A DNA stretch of 64,000 nucleotides from an uncultured Collinsella sp. (GCA_959599915.1 CAUGJE010000001.1:1-64000), one strand, 5' to 3'. Counted from the stretch's first letter, positions 41,241-52,470 are shown. The notes: generated from the sequence alone by a model not told the origin. Translations and numbers: made by a program.

Positions 41241-41294
41241 AGTCATTGGGGACGTTCTTAAACGACTAGTCAAACAAGAGCGTCCCCAACGACT
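41241..41294. repeat. REP-like GGGGACGTTCTT hairpin, copy 2
   Basis: Reverse-orientation copy of 11821-11881; arms AGTCATTGGGGACGTTCTT and AAGAGCGTCCCCAACGACT with the same AACGACTAGTCAAAC loop. Confidence 0.65.
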
Positions 41295-41299
41295 ACCCC

Positions 41300-41346
41300 A
41301 AGGAATGTCCCAGACTGCCGGCAGGAAAGGAACGTCCCCAACTGCC
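41300..41346. repeat. REP-like GGGGACGTTCC element, copy 2
   Basis: Reverse-complement counterpart of 6759-6806 around CTGCCGGCAG. It directly abuts the other REP unit, making a composite. Nothing gene-like occurs in 41117-41493 apart from the terminator. Confidence 0.6.
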
Positions 41347-41420
41347 GCATCCGGAGCAAGACAACGCCGCAGGTAGAGGACGGACAGCGAGCGGGTCGCA
41401 TTTGAGACAAGGTGACGTGA

Positions 41421-41456
41421 AACGAAAGGGCGCTGACCTTCTGGTCGCGCCCTTGA
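41421..41456 (-). terminator. Terminator of the DAHP synthase gene
   Basis: AAGGGCG / CGCCCTT stem with inner GACC / GGTC and a TTTCGTTTC tail on the minus strand. Confidence 0.75.
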
Positions 41457-41493
41457 AGTTGAACGTCAGATTGTCCAGATGCGGCTCGCGTAA

Positions 41494-42525
41494 CTAAATA
41501 CGCTCTGCGATCTCGTGGATGAGGTAGTCGGTCTTTTCCCAGCCCAGGCACGGGTCGGTGATCGACTTGCCAAAGACGCCGCCGTCAACCGGCTGGTTGC
41601 CGTCCTCAAGGTAGGACTCGATCATAAAGCCCTTGACAAGCTTGGAAATGGATTCGTTGCGGCGGCAGCTGTCGAGCACTTCCTTGCAAATGCGATACTG
41701 CTCCAGCGGACGCTTGCCCGAGTTGTCATGGTTGCAGTCGATAACCGCTGCTGGGTTGGCGTAGCCGGCATGCTCGGTGTAGCGCTCGGCCAGACGCTCC
41801 AGGTGCTCGTAGTGGTAATTGGGGTAGGTGCGGCCGTCGAGGCCAATGTAGCCGCGCATGACGGCATGCGCGAGCGGGTTGCCGTCGCACTCGACCTCCC
41901 AGTTGCGGAAGATAAAGCTCTGATGCGCTTGGGCGGCGTAGATGGAGTTGAGCATGACGGTGGTGGAGCCGGCAGTGGGGTTCTTCATGCCCACCGGCAC
42001 CGAAATGCCGCTCGACACCAAGCGATGTTCCTGGTTCTCAACCGAGCGCGCACCCACGGCAACATAGCTCAGCAGGTCAACAAGGTACTGGTAGTTCGAC
42101 GGGTAGAGCATCTCATCGGCGGTAAAGAAGCCGGTCTCCTCGATGACACGCAGGTGCATGTGGCGGATGGCCTTAACGCCTTCGAGCAGATCATCGGGCG
42201 CCTCGGGGTCGGGGTTGTGCAGCAGACCCTTGTAACCGGTGCCTTTGGTGCGCGGCTTGTTGGTGTAGACGCGCGGAATGATGATGAGCCTGTCCTTGAC
42301 CTCTTCAGCGACCTTGGCCAGTCGGTTCATGTACTCAAGCACCGAGTCCTCGCGGTCGGCAGAGCACGGGCCAATGATGAGCACCTTGCGAGCGTCCTCG
42401 CCGGTAAAGACCTTGGCGACCTCGGCGTCGAATGCCTGCTTCTTGGCAGTAAGCTCGGCGGAAAGCGGCATTTCCTCGCGGATCTCCATGGGGATCGGCA
42501 GCCTGCGTTTGAATTCCATGGCCAT
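41494..42525 (-). CDS. 3-deoxy-7-phosphoheptulonate synthase, class I
   Basis: First enzyme of the shikimate pathway, condensing phosphoenolpyruvate and erythrose-4-phosphate. The 343-residue protein has the AroF/G/H-type blocks: IGPCSADRED around residues 51-60, PRVYTNKPRTKGTGYKGL, AVGARSVENQEHR, GMKNPTAGS, and the metal-site IDCNHDNSGK and DGGVFGKSITDPCLGWE. Which allosteric type (Phe, Tyr or Trp) is not readable. ATG 42525 follows AAAGGAGG. A stand-alone gene with its own terminator. Confidence 0.94.
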   Translation of the reverse strand: MAMEFKRRLPIPMEIREEMPLSAELTAKKQAFDAEVAKVFTGEDARKVLIIGPCSADREDSVLEYMNRLAKVAEEVKDRLIIIPRVYTNKPRTKGTGYKGLLHNPDPEAPDDLLEGVKAIRHMHLRVIEETGFFTADEMLYPSNYQYLVDLLSYVAVGARSVENQEHRLVSSGISVPVGMKNPTAGSTTVMLNSIYAAQAHQSFIFRNWEVECDGNPLAHAVMRGYIGLDGRTYPNYHYEHLERLAERYTEHAGYANPAAVIDCNHDNSGKRPLEQYRICKEVLDSCRRNESISKLVKGFMIESYLEDGNQPVDGGVFGKSITDPCLGWEKTDYLIHEIAERI

Positions 42526-42606
42526 ACGGGGCCTCCTTTATCAATTAACAGCAACAATTGGCGAATTCTCGAATGCTCGGCATTATCCGCTGTCGCACGC
42601 TAAAGT

Positions 42607-42660
42607 GCAAGCGAAACCTGCCGAAAAGGGACAGGTTTATTTTGGTCGGTTTTATCTGGG
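42607..42660. repeat. Partial inverted copy of the duplicated element tail
   Basis: AAACCTGCCGAAAAGGGACAG and what follows match, as reverse complement, the tail of the elements at 26370-26425 and 40380-40414. Confidence 0.6.
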
Positions 42661-42734
42661 GAAATGTCGGCACTCGCCGGAAGGGGGGACCGGCGTACGA
42701 CATGCTGGAGCAAGTTGGATCTTCTGCGGCATAC

Positions 42735-42971
42735 CCCGTGGACAAAAAATGGCAAATATGAGTACTGTTGCTAGCTTAGTATCATATCGACCTTATAAGA
42801 TATTAGACACAACAGTAAATATGTTCATTAACGTTGGCACGCAGAAGCATGCTACCGGGCGTTTTGATCAATTTGAAGGCATATCTAGGCCGCAAAGACG
42901 TCGTTTGGGGCAGTTTTGGCTGTTACTAAAAAGGTGACAGTACTCATATTTGCCATTTTTTGTCCACGGGG
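42735..42971. mobile_element. MITE-like element with 35-bp perfect inverted repeats
   Basis: Arms 42735-42769 and 42937-42971 are exact reverse complements (start CCCCGTGGACAAAAAATGG). The 167-bp interior is AT-richer than its surroundings and codes for nothing convincing. Probably a non-autonomous element; no transposase is present in the window. Confidence 0.6.
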
Positions 42972-43026
42972 TCTGGATGGCGCCGTCAATCAGGTCTCAG
43001 GGGAGGCGTTTCGAGGCCCAAAGGAC

Positions 43027-43068
43027 ACAAAACGGGGGCGCAGGTTCATTCTGCGCCCCCGTTTTTTG
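43027..43068 (-). terminator. Terminator of the ABC exporter operon
   Basis: Perfect 13-bp stem AACGGGGGCGCAG / CTGCGCCCCCGTT with T-tracts on both sides, so it can act in either direction. Confidence 0.85.
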
Positions 43069-43093
43069 GTATTGCTGCTGTTTGCCGCCGAAT

Positions 43094-44950
43094 CTATGCT
43101 GCTTCGTCGAACTGCGAGTTATACAGGTCGGCGTAGAAGCCGCCCTGGGCGAGCAGTTCGTCGTGTGTGCCCTTCTCGACGATGTCGCCGTCGCGAATCA
43201 CCAAGATCACGTCGGCGTTGCGGATCGTGGACAGGCGGTGCGCGATGACAAAGCTCGTGCGGCCCTGCATCAGCGCATCCATGGCGCGCTGGATGAGCTC
43301 CTCGGTGCGGGTATCGACGTTGGAGGTTGCCTCGTCCAAAATCAGCGCCGGGCGGTCGGCCAAAATGGCACGGGCGATGGTCACGAGCTGGCGCTGACCC
43401 TGCGACAGGTTAGTGCCCTCCTCGTTGATCATAAAGTCGTAGCCGCCGGCGAGCGTATGGATAAAGTGGTCGCAGCGTGCGGCGCGCGCGGCGGCCTCGA
43501 CTTCGGCATCGCTCGCATCGGGGCGTCCGTAGCGAATGTTCTCGCGAATGGTGCCGTTAAACAGCCAGGTATCCTGCAGCACCATGGCAAACTCGCCGCG
43601 CAGTGCCGCGCGGTCCCAGTCGCGCACGTCGATGCCCTCGACGCGCAGCGAACCGCCGTCCACGTCGTAGAAGCGCTGCAGCAGCTTGATGAGCGTGGTC
43701 TTGCCAGCGCCGGTGGGACCGACGATGGCGATGGTCTGACCGGGCTGCGCCTCACAGCTAAAGTCGTGGATGATGGTCTTGTCCGGCGTGTAGCCAAACT
43801 TGACGTGGTCGAACTCCACGTGACCGGGGCGCTTCTCGGGGATCTGCGCGTCGGCCTTTTGCTCCTCCTCGGGCGCGGCCAGGAACTCAAACACGCGCTC
43901 GGTGGCGGCAGCCATCGACTGCATCGTGTTGCTCACGTTGCCCAGCTGCTGCACGGGTTGCGTAAAGTTGCGCACGTACTGAATGAAGCTCTGGATGTCG
44001 CCGGGCGTGGCGTTACCAGTCAGCGCGAGCTGCGCGCCCACCACGACGACGCCCACGTAGCCCATGTTGCCCACCAGGCTCATAAGCGGCATCATCAGGC
44101 CCGACAGGAACTGCGAGCGCCAACCGCTCATAAAGAGGCGGTCGTTCTCTTTGTCGAACTCCTCGATCGAGGCCTCGGCGCGGTCGAACACCTGAATGAC
44201 GTTCTGGCCGGCAAAGTCCTCCTCGATGATGCCGTTGACGGCGCCCAGGACCTGCTGCTGCTCGCGGAAGTACGGCTGCGAGAAGTGAATCATCACGGTC
44301 AGGATAATCGCGGCTGCCGGCAGCGTGAGCACGGTGACGCCGGTGAGCGGCAGACTGATCGACAGCATCATGACGAGCACGCCGATAATCTGCGTCACCG
44401 ACGTGATGAGCTGCGTCACGCTCTGGTTGAGTGACTGACCCAGCGTATCGACGTCGTTGGTGATGCGGCTGAGCACGTCGCCCTTGCTGTGGCCGTTGAA
44501 GTAGCTCATCGGCACGACGGCAATCTTGGCGGCGATCTCCTTGCGCATGCGGTAGCAAATCTTTTGCGTGACGCCGGTCATGAGCCAGCCCTGGATGAGG
44601 CTGCAGACAGAGCTTGCCAGATACAGGCAGAGCAAAAAGCCGAGCGTCTTGGCGATCCAGGCAAAGTCGACATCGCCGGTACCGTTGACCTTGGAGACCA
44701 GGCCTTCGAACAGTTTGGTCGTAACCTGGCCGAGCACCTTGGGTCCCACAATGTTAAAGATGACCGAGCACACGGCAAAGGCGACGGCGGCAAACACGGC
44801 AATCTTGTGCTGACCGATATAGCCGAGTAGCTGCCTCATGGTGCCCTTAAAGTCCTTGGCCTTTTCGCCGCGGCCCATGCCACCCATGCGGCCCATGGGA
44901 CCGCGCCGGCGGGTGGGCTTGGGAATCTGAGTCTTGGTCTTGTCTGCCAT
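43094..44950 (-). CDS. ABC exporter half-transporter, second subunit
   Basis: A 618-residue fused permease-ATPase. After a basic, Gly/Met-rich N terminus come six TMs (first AVFAAVAFAVCSVIFNIVGP) and an ATPase domain with Walker A GPTGAGKTTLIKLL, the signature NLSQGQRQLVTIARA, Walker B ALILDEATSNVD and VIAHRLSTI. The intact catalytic Glu after Walker B suggests it supplies the active ATPase site of a heterodimer such as LmrCD or TM287/288. Its ATG overlaps the stop of the preceding gene by one base. Third gene of a MarR-ABC-ABC operon; likely multidrug export. Confidence 0.93.
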   Translation of the reverse strand: MADKTKTQIPKPTRRRGPMGRMGGMGRGEKAKDFKGTMRQLLGYIGQHKIAVFAAVAFAVCSVIFNIVGPKVLGQVTTKLFEGLVSKVNGTGDVDFAWIAKTLGFLLCLYLASSVCSLIQGWLMTGVTQKICYRMRKEIAAKIAVVPMSYFNGHSKGDVLSRITNDVDTLGQSLNQSVTQLITSVTQIIGVLVMMLSISLPLTGVTVLTLPAAAIILTVMIHFSQPYFREQQQVLGAVNGIIEEDFAGQNVIQVFDRAEASIEEFDKENDRLFMSGWRSQFLSGLMMPLMSLVGNMGYVGVVVVGAQLALTGNATPGDIQSFIQYVRNFTQPVQQLGNVSNTMQSMAAATERVFEFLAAPEEEQKADAQIPEKRPGHVEFDHVKFGYTPDKTIIHDFSCEAQPGQTIAIVGPTGAGKTTLIKLLQRFYDVDGGSLRVEGIDVRDWDRAALRGEFAMVLQDTWLFNGTIRENIRYGRPDASDAEVEAAARAARCDHFIHTLAGGYDFMINEEGTNLSQGQRQLVTIARAILADRPALILDEATSNVDTRTEELIQRAMDALMQGRTSFVIAHRLSTIRNADVILVIRDGDIVEKGTHDELLAQGGFYADLYNSQFDEAA

Positions 44951-47316
44951 TAGTGCTCGCCTCCTTCCATGACGGCTTCAATTTCTTCTTGGGTGAGCCC
45001 CAGCTCCTCGGCGGAAAGCTGCGACTGTGCGATCTCCAGGTACGCTGGGCAGCTGTGCAGCAGCTCCTCGTGCGTACCGGTGCCCACCACGTGGCCGTCG
45101 TCGAGCACGATGATCTGGTCGGCGTGCATGATGGTCGCGATGCGCTGGGCCACGACCACGAGCGCGGCGTGGGTAACGTTTTTGGCAAGCTCCTCGCGCA
45201 GGCGCGCGTCTGTTTTGTAGTCGAGGGCGCTAAACGAGTCATCGAACACCACGACCTCGGGCTTTTTGGCCAACGCGCGTGCGATGGCCAGACGCTGGCG
45301 CTGACCGCCCGAGACATTGGAGCCGCCCTGGCTGATGGGGGAGTCGTAGCCGCCCTCGCGCTCGGCGATAAAGTCCTCGGCTTGGGCGATGCGCGCGGCC
45401 CGGTGCATGTCCTCGTCGCTCACCATGTCGCCGGCAAACTTGAGGTTGCTCTCAACGGTGCCCGAGAACAGACGACCCTGCTGCGGGATGTAACCAATGC
45501 GGCGGCGCAGCTCGGAAAGGGTCATGTCGCGCACGTCGATGCCGTCGAGCGAAATGCTGCCGCCCGTGACGTCGTACAGGCGCGGAATCAGCTGCACGAG
45601 CGTGGACTTGCCCGAGCCCGTGGAGCCAATGATGCCGAGCATCTGACCGGCGTGCGTGGTGAAGTTCACGCCGCTAATGACATCGGCGCGGGCATCGGGA
45701 TACTGGAAGCTCACGTCGCGGAAAGTGAGCTCACCGTGCGGCGCGCTGGCCGCGGGCAGTTTGGGCGAGGCGGGGTCGTTGATGCTCGTGGGGCAAGTGA
45801 TGACCTCTTCCACGCGCTCAGCTGCGACCTCGGCACGGGGCAGGATAACCGAAACCATGGTGAGGATCATAAACGCCATGACGATCTGCATGGTATAGGA
45901 GATAAACGCCATCATGTTGCCGACCTGCATCACGCCGTCGGACACACCCTGCGCGCCAAACCAGACGATAAGCACGGTGATGCAGTTCATGACGAGCATC
46001 ATGAGCGGCATCATAAAGCTCATGGCGCGGTTGGTGTAGAGCTGCGTGGTCATCAGATCGAGCGATGCCTTGTCAAAACGCTCGAGCTCATGCTCCTCGC
46101 GGTTGAACGAGCGGATGGGCATAAGACCGTCGAGCAGCTCGCGGGCGGTGAGGTTCACGCGGTCCACAAAGCTCTGCATCTTTTTGAACTTGGGCATGGT
46201 GAGGCCCATGAGCACGCCGACGACGGCCGAGACGGCGATGATGGCCACGGCGATGGTCCACTCCAGGCCGGTGTGGTTGGCCAGGACGCGCATGACGGCG
46301 ACGATGCCCATGACGGGGGCCATCAGGCACATGCGGATAAACAGGGTTGCGGCCATCTGAATCTGCTGAATGTCGTTGGTGCAGCGGGTGATGAGCGAGG
46401 CCTGGCTAAACTTGCCCACCTCGGCCGGCGAGAAGTGCATGACCTTGTTGAAGGTCTCGCGGCGCAGGTCGCGGGCGATGGAACAGGCGGTGCGCGAGGC
46501 CACGGCACCGGTCAGGATGGTGGCGACGAGCGACACGAGGCACAGACCAAACATCGTGGTCGCCATGCGGCTCAGGTAGGCGTTCTGCACGTCAGCGGGG
46601 TCGATGCCCTGCGCCTTGTACTCGTCCTGTACATAGCTCACGGCGCGTTGGGTCACGATGGAGCCCGACATGGAGCCCATTTTGTCCGCCATTTGGTTGG
46701 CGCCCTCGACGAGCTTGCTTTGGTCTACCAGACCGCCCTCGACACCCAGGCGCAGGCTCTTCATGGTGATCTTACCGCCGTCGGCGTCGATCTGCTTTTG
46801 CATGTTCTGCGCCGCTGCGGCCTTCTGCTGCATCTCGGCGAGCTGCTCGGACGTCATCGCCGCCATCTGCTCGGGGGAGGGCATGGCCTGGGCGGTGCTG
46901 TTGTCTTGTTCGTTGGACGTGCCCATCATGTCGCCCATGGAGCCAGCGTCGATGCCCTGGTTGAGCGAAAGGACGACGGTCTCGGGCAGGCTCATAATGT
47001 CAGCAATCTTGCCGCCATCGGTGCGCTCTTCCTCGGTGCCCTTGTACGTCCGAATGCCGTTGTTGTCTGCCTTGCTAAACACGGCCTCTACCGCTTTGGC
47101 ATCCTTGGCGCTCATAAAGAGCTTGAGGTCATCGAGCGATTCGGCGCGAATGGTGTCGGGTACGGGCGAGGCGATGCCGCCTTGCTGCACGCCCACATCG
47201 ACGATGTCACTCATATACGTAGGTAGCGCTAGGTCGGCATTGCAGCTGATTACGATAAGTACGATAGCCGTGAGTAGCGCCAGGATATGCTTTTTAAAGA
47301 GCTTGAGAATCCTCAC
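44950..47316 (-). CDS. ABC exporter half-transporter with large external domain
   Basis: A 788-residue fused permease-ATPase. TM1 (about residues 10-30) is followed by an unusually long extracytoplasmic insertion of roughly 220 residues rich in Met/Gln/Ala (about 35-245) before TM2. The ATPase carries Walker A GSTGSGKSTLVQL, signature NVSGGQRQRLAIARAL, and Walker B VVVFDDSFSALD, where Asp replaces the catalytic Glu; this is the degenerate site typical of one half of heterodimeric exporters. Start is GTG 47316, overlapping the MarR stop by four bases. Partner is the gene at 43094. Confidence 0.93.
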   Translation of the reverse strand: MRILKLFKKHILALLTAIVLIVISCNADLALPTYMSDIVDVGVQQGGIASPVPDTIRAESLDDLKLFMSAKDAKAVEAVFSKADNNGIRTYKGTEEERTDGGKIADIMSLPETVVLSLNQGIDAGSMGDMMGTSNEQDNSTAQAMPSPEQMAAMTSEQLAEMQQKAAAAQNMQKQIDADGGKITMKSLRLGVEGGLVDQSKLVEGANQMADKMGSMSGSIVTQRAVSYVQDEYKAQGIDPADVQNAYLSRMATTMFGLCLVSLVATILTGAVASRTACSIARDLRRETFNKVMHFSPAEVGKFSQASLITRCTNDIQQIQMAATLFIRMCLMAPVMGIVAVMRVLANHTGLEWTIAVAIIAVSAVVGVLMGLTMPKFKKMQSFVDRVNLTARELLDGLMPIRSFNREEHELERFDKASLDLMTTQLYTNRAMSFMMPLMMLVMNCITVLIVWFGAQGVSDGVMQVGNMMAFISYTMQIVMAFMILTMVSVILPRAEVAAERVEEVITCPTSINDPASPKLPAASAPHGELTFRDVSFQYPDARADVISGVNFTTHAGQMLGIIGSTGSGKSTLVQLIPRLYDVTGGSISLDGIDVRDMTLSELRRRIGYIPQQGRLFSGTVESNLKFAGDMVSDEDMHRAARIAQAEDFIAEREGGYDSPISQGGSNVSGGQRQRLAIARALAKKPEVVVFDDSFSALDYKTDARLREELAKNVTHAALVVVAQRIATIMHADQIIVLDDGHVVGTGTHEELLHSCPAYLEIAQSQLSAEELGLTQEEIEAVMEGGEH

Positions 47317-47762
47317 TCGGCATCTCTCCTTTCTTGATTGCGATCGATAATTTCGTTGGCACGCCTTAGGAGGCGCACCATCTCTTGGGTATCTGTTTCG
47401 CCGAGCTGCTCGAGGAAGGCCGCGGTGCGTTTCTCGAATTCCCGACGTTTGATTTCGAGATCTTGTCGGCCTTTGTCGGTCACCGTGACGTGTACGCGAC
47501 GACGGTCGGTCTTTGAGTGCTCGCGCTCGACCCAGCCCTTGGTTTCGAGGGCGCGCAGGATGTTGGCGATGCGGGCGCTCGAAACCCAGGCGCGATCAGC
47601 GAGTTCGCTCGGCGTGAGCGAACCGCCAGCGAGCATGAGGGCGCGCATGACAGCCATCTCGCCGCCGAGAGCTTTGTCCGCAAAGCGCGAAATGCGCTGA
47701 TGCATGCTGCCAAACTCAGTTAAGAGCTGACGCCCAAGCTCATGGAAATCGGTATCTTCCAC
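47313..47762 (-). CDS. MarR-family transcriptional regulator
   Basis: A 149-residue winged-helix regulator: SLTPSELADRAWVSSARIANI as the recognition region and a wing with KTDRRRVHVTVTDKGRQDL, then a C-terminal dimer helix. It begins with GTG 47762 and overlaps the exporter gene by four bases. It probably represses this MarR-ABC-ABC operon and is relieved by the drug-like substrate, a common arrangement. Confidence 0.92.
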   Translation of the reverse strand: MEDTDFHELGRQLLTEFGSMHQRISRFADKALGGEMAVMRALMLAGGSLTPSELADRAWVSSARIANILRALETKGWVEREHSKTDRRRVHVTVTDKGRQDLEIKRREFEKRTAAFLEQLGETDTQEMVRLLRRANEIIDRNQERRDAE

Positions 47763-47829
47763 CGAAAACCCCTAACACTAGAAACTATTTTCGGTGAAAG
47801 ATGATACCCTTGCACGCGTACCCTATGCG

Positions 47830-47860
47830 GTAGATTTTGGGACATGTCCCAAAAAACTAC
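47830..47860. repeat. GTAG-TTTTGGGACATGTCCCAAAA-CTAC palindrome, copy 1
   Basis: A ~31-bp near-perfect palindrome centred on ACATGT; a related one lies at 63718-63751. It may be a dispersed repeat or bidirectional operator. The 290-bp gap 47763-48051 otherwise holds a LacI-like site and promoter sequence. Confidence 0.5.
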
Positions 47861-47913
47861 TTGGCCGCTAGGCAATATAAAGAGCGCATAAAGACTTAAA
47901 ATCATTCAATTGC

Positions 47914-47925
47914 TGAAGCGTTTCA
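47914..47925. promoter_or_regulatory. LacI-type operator upstream of the reductase gene
   Basis: TGAAGCGTTTCA has the half-site symmetry of LacI-family operators (TGAAACGCTTCA on the other strand). It lies about 130 bp before the reductase-permease genes, whose KdgR-type regulation in other bacteria also uses LacI-family repressors. Confidence 0.4.
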
Positions 47926-48051
47926 AAGAACTATTATGCACGCGGTTAGGCGAGGGGTTGTCACCACCATGACGACTAGGACTCATATAATCGCCACGTG
48001 CGATGCTCCAACTTCCCGCAAGGAGACACCTGAATCAAGGGGGTTGGAGTC

Positions 48052-48801
48052 ATGGCATTTGACTTCACGGGTAAAACCGCGATCGTTACCGGTGGCACTC
48101 AGGGCATTGGCCTCGAGATCGCCAAGGGCATCGTCGCGGGCGGCGGACATGTCGCGCTCATCGCAAGGAACGCTGCTAAGGGCGAGGCCGCTGTGGCCGA
48201 GCTTGGCGAAGGCAACAAGTTCTACCAGCTCGATGTTGCCGATGCGCCCAAGGCGCGCGAGACCGTCGAGCAGATTTTCACGGACCTGCCGCAAACCAAC
48301 ACTCTGATCAACTGCGCTGGCGTCATCAGCACCAAGAAGTTTGACGAGATCGATGACACCGAGTGGCGTCGCACCATCGACATCAACCTCAACGGTACCT
48401 TCACTATGATGAATGCCGTGTACCCGCACTTTAAGGCGGCACATGCCGGCACTATCGTCAACGTGAGCTCCGTTGCTGGCAAGATCGGTGGCGGCCTGCT
48501 CGGCACCGCTGCCTACGCCAGCTCCAAGGCCGGTGTTAACGGTCTAACCAAGGCAGTCGCCAAGGAAGGCGGCAAGTTTGGCGTCCGCTGCAACGCCGTG
48601 TGCCCGTCGCTCACCCTTACCGATATGACCTCGATTCTCTCTGACGAGAACTCTCAGCGCATCATCAACGGTATTCCTCTGGGCCGCGCCGCCCAGGCCA
48701 GCGAGCCTGCGCAGATGGTGCTCTTCTTCGCTTCCGACCTCGCTAGCTTCGTGAACGGCGAGATCGGTGACTGCGACGGTGGCATCGTTCTGGACGGGTA
48801 A
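48052..48801 (+). CDS. Short-chain dehydrogenase (KduD/FabG-like)
   Basis: A 249-residue SDR. The NAD(P) loop is TGGTQGIGLEIA at residues 14-25, NCAGV near 87, catalytic Ser in VSSVAGK and Tyr/Lys in YASSKAG, and the C-terminal CDGGIVLDG typical of the fold. The neighbouring 2-keto-3-deoxygluconate permease suggests KduD-type 2-dehydro-3-deoxygluconate 5-dehydrogenase, but the family is too uniform to decide; 3-oxoacyl-ACP reductase is the alternative. Clear SD GGGGG/GGAG. Its terminator separates it from the permease gene. Confidence 0.85.
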   Translation: MAFDFTGKTAIVTGGTQGIGLEIAKGIVAGGGHVALIARNAAKGEAAVAELGEGNKFYQLDVADAPKARETVEQIFTDLPQTNTLINCAGVISTKKFDEIDDTEWRRTIDINLNGTFTMMNAVYPHFKAAHAGTIVNVSSVAGKIGGGLLGTAAYASSKAGVNGLTKAVAKEGGKFGVRCNAVCPSLTLTDMTSILSDENSQRIINGIPLGRAAQASEPAQMVLFFASDLASFVNGEIGDCDGGIVLDG

Positions 48802-48821
48802 TACCCCGCGACGTTAATTCG

Positions 48822-48862
48822 GCGACGGCTCCTGCGACTCGGGACCGTCGCCTTCTTTCTGA
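48822..48862 (+). terminator. Terminator after the reductase gene
   Basis: GGCGACGG / CCGTCGCC stem followed by TTCTTTCT, 20 bases downstream of the stop. Confidence 0.7.
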
Positions 48863-48909
48863 CAAAGGCGCGTGCGGCTACGATTCGCATGCATCCAAAG
48901 GAGATATAT

Positions 48910-49926
48910 ATGAGTGAATCGACTGCGGTGGAGGCGCCGGCGGCAAAGGAGCCGTTCTTTAAGATGTCCTCCATCCCGGGTGCCAATATTTTGGTGCCGC
49001 TTTTGTTGGGCTGCCTGCTCAACACGCTGTTCCCCGATCTGTTCAAAACGCTCGGCAGCTTTACGCTCGGCATGACCCAGCAGGGCGCAGGCCCGCTTGT
49101 TGGCGCTTTTTTGCTCATCGTCGGTACGACGATTTCGTTTAAGAGCGCTCCTGCCGCCGCTGCCCGCGGCGCCATCATCATCGCCGTCAAGCAGATCGTG
49201 GTCGTTGCCGTGTCGCTGCTCATCCTTTATGTATTCAACGACAACCTGTTTGGCATCTCTGCCATGGTGATGCTGGCCGCTTGCACCGGCGCCAACAACG
49301 CTATGTACGCTGGTCTGATGGGCACCATGGGCAATGAGGCCGAGCGTGGCGCCGTCGCCATCACCACGCTGGTTGTCGGACCTCCGGTCACGATGATCGT
49401 GCTCGGCGCTGCCGGTCAGGCTCCGATCGGCTGGTCGCTCGTGGGCGCCATCCTGCCGATCGTCGTCGGCATTATTCTGGGTAACCTTTTCCCCAGCTTT
49501 AAGAAGATGATGGCACCGGCACTTTCCGCCATCATCGTGCTCGTCTTCTTTGCCATGGGCTCGACCATGACCTTTGGCCAGCTCATTAATGGTGGTCTTC
49601 CCGGTATTCTGCTCGGCGTGATCTGCTCGGTGGTCTTTGCAATTCCCGTTATCGCGGTCGATAAGCTCACAGGCGGTACGGGTGTCGCAGGTGCGGCCAT
49701 TTCGAGCTGCGCCGGAGCCAATGTGGCCACGCCTGCTGCCATGGCAAGCGTCAACGAGGCCTTGTACGGCGGTGTGGTGCTCGCGACGGCCACGGCACAG
49801 GTTGCTGCCTGTGCAATCGTGACTGCTATTTTGACCCCGCTGGTCACCAGCTGGTGCTACAAGCATTTTGAGGGCCAGCAGAGCAACAGCAAGGCAACGA
49901 CCGACAAGGCCGCCTCAGCCGCCTAA
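48910..49926 (+). CDS. kdgT: 2-keto-3-deoxygluconate permease family protein
   Basis: A 338-residue transporter of the KdgT family with about ten TMs: IPGANILVPLLLGCLLNTLFP at residues 21-41, GAFLLIVGTTISFKSAP, TGANNAMYAGLMG, and near the end SSCAGANVATPAAMA. KdgT imports 2-keto-3-deoxygluconate and related products of pectin or uronate breakdown by cation symport. ATG 48910 follows AAAGGAGA. It probably works with the preceding reductase; kdgK and kdgA are not present in the window. Confidence 0.88.
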   Translation: MSESTAVEAPAAKEPFFKMSSIPGANILVPLLLGCLLNTLFPDLFKTLGSFTLGMTQQGAGPLVGAFLLIVGTTISFKSAPAAAARGAIIIAVKQIVVVAVSLLILYVFNDNLFGISAMVMLAACTGANNAMYAGLMGTMGNEAERGAVAITTLVVGPPVTMIVLGAAGQAPIGWSLVGAILPIVVGIILGNLFPSFKKMMAPALSAIIVLVFFAMGSTMTFGQLINGGLPGILLGVICSVVFAIPVIAVDKLTGGTGVAGAAISSCAGANVATPAAMASVNEALYGGVVLATATAQVAACAIVTAILTPLVTSWCYKHFEGQQSNSKATTDKAASAA

Positions 49927-49965
49927 TGCCAAGCGGCAATCAAAGCTAAAAACTAGTCACGCCAC

Positions 49966-50000
49966 AGGGCGGCCACGGGGGATCCCGTGGCCGCCCTGCA
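49966..50000 (+). terminator. Terminator of kdgT
   Basis: Perfect 14-bp stem AGGGCGGCCACGGG / CCCGTGGCCGCCCT; short T-tract behind. Confidence 0.7.
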
Positions 50001-50392
50001 GTTTCTGTAGGGTCACTGGAACACTTTACCCTGCTAAAGCTGGCATAACAGCTAGAGTGAACGTCGTACAAAGGCAAGGAAAAATACCAAACAAATCGGT
50101 GAACGGTAGTTGTTCGCGCTCGCATTTCCTGCGGGTTTGTAAAAAACGCCTTTATGATATAAAAAAAGAAACATATAACAGCCCAGATGGAGAGGGTCGC
50201 TATGTTATCCTTCTCAAACGGGTGAAATCTTGGGTTTTGGGTTGTAGTTCCAAGGTGGACAAACGTTTTCCCTGCACCAACGTGTGGTGAAGAACGGAAG
50301 AAGCCGGTAGTGCAAGCCGAACATTCAAGAATTCAATAAGCAGCGGTGTGAGAGAGCGCCGCATTACACGTAACTAGGAGCGTGGTTACACA
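50001..50392 (+). promoter_or_regulatory. Long leader/promoter region of pflB
   Basis: About 390 bp without a credible gene precede pflB. It contains TCGGTGAACGGT at 50096-50107, identical to the site at 5005 and a two-mismatch form of the ACCGTNNACGGT motif, and an AT-rich run near 50155-50180 where a promoter is likely. Confidence 0.4.
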
Positions 50393-52444
<2,052 letters not shown>

Positions 52445-52445
52445 C

Positions 52446-52470
52446 TATTGTTAGTGCTATACTAACAATA
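52446..52470. promoter_or_regulatory. Inverted repeat between the two formate-lyase genes
   Basis: TATTGTTAG / CTAACAATA, 9-bp arms with a 7-bp spacer, directly after the pflB stop. No T-run, so an operator or message-processing hairpin setting subunit ratio is more likely than a terminator. Confidence 0.45.

Noticed and set aside
44953..47226. A 757-codon plus-strand open frame over the ABC exporter
   Set aside because: Antisense shadow; His/Gly/Val-rich translation with no domain.
50041..50392. Small ORFs upstream of pflB
   Set aside because: Open frames here lack SDs and protein-like composition; promoter or leader DNA is the simpler reading.
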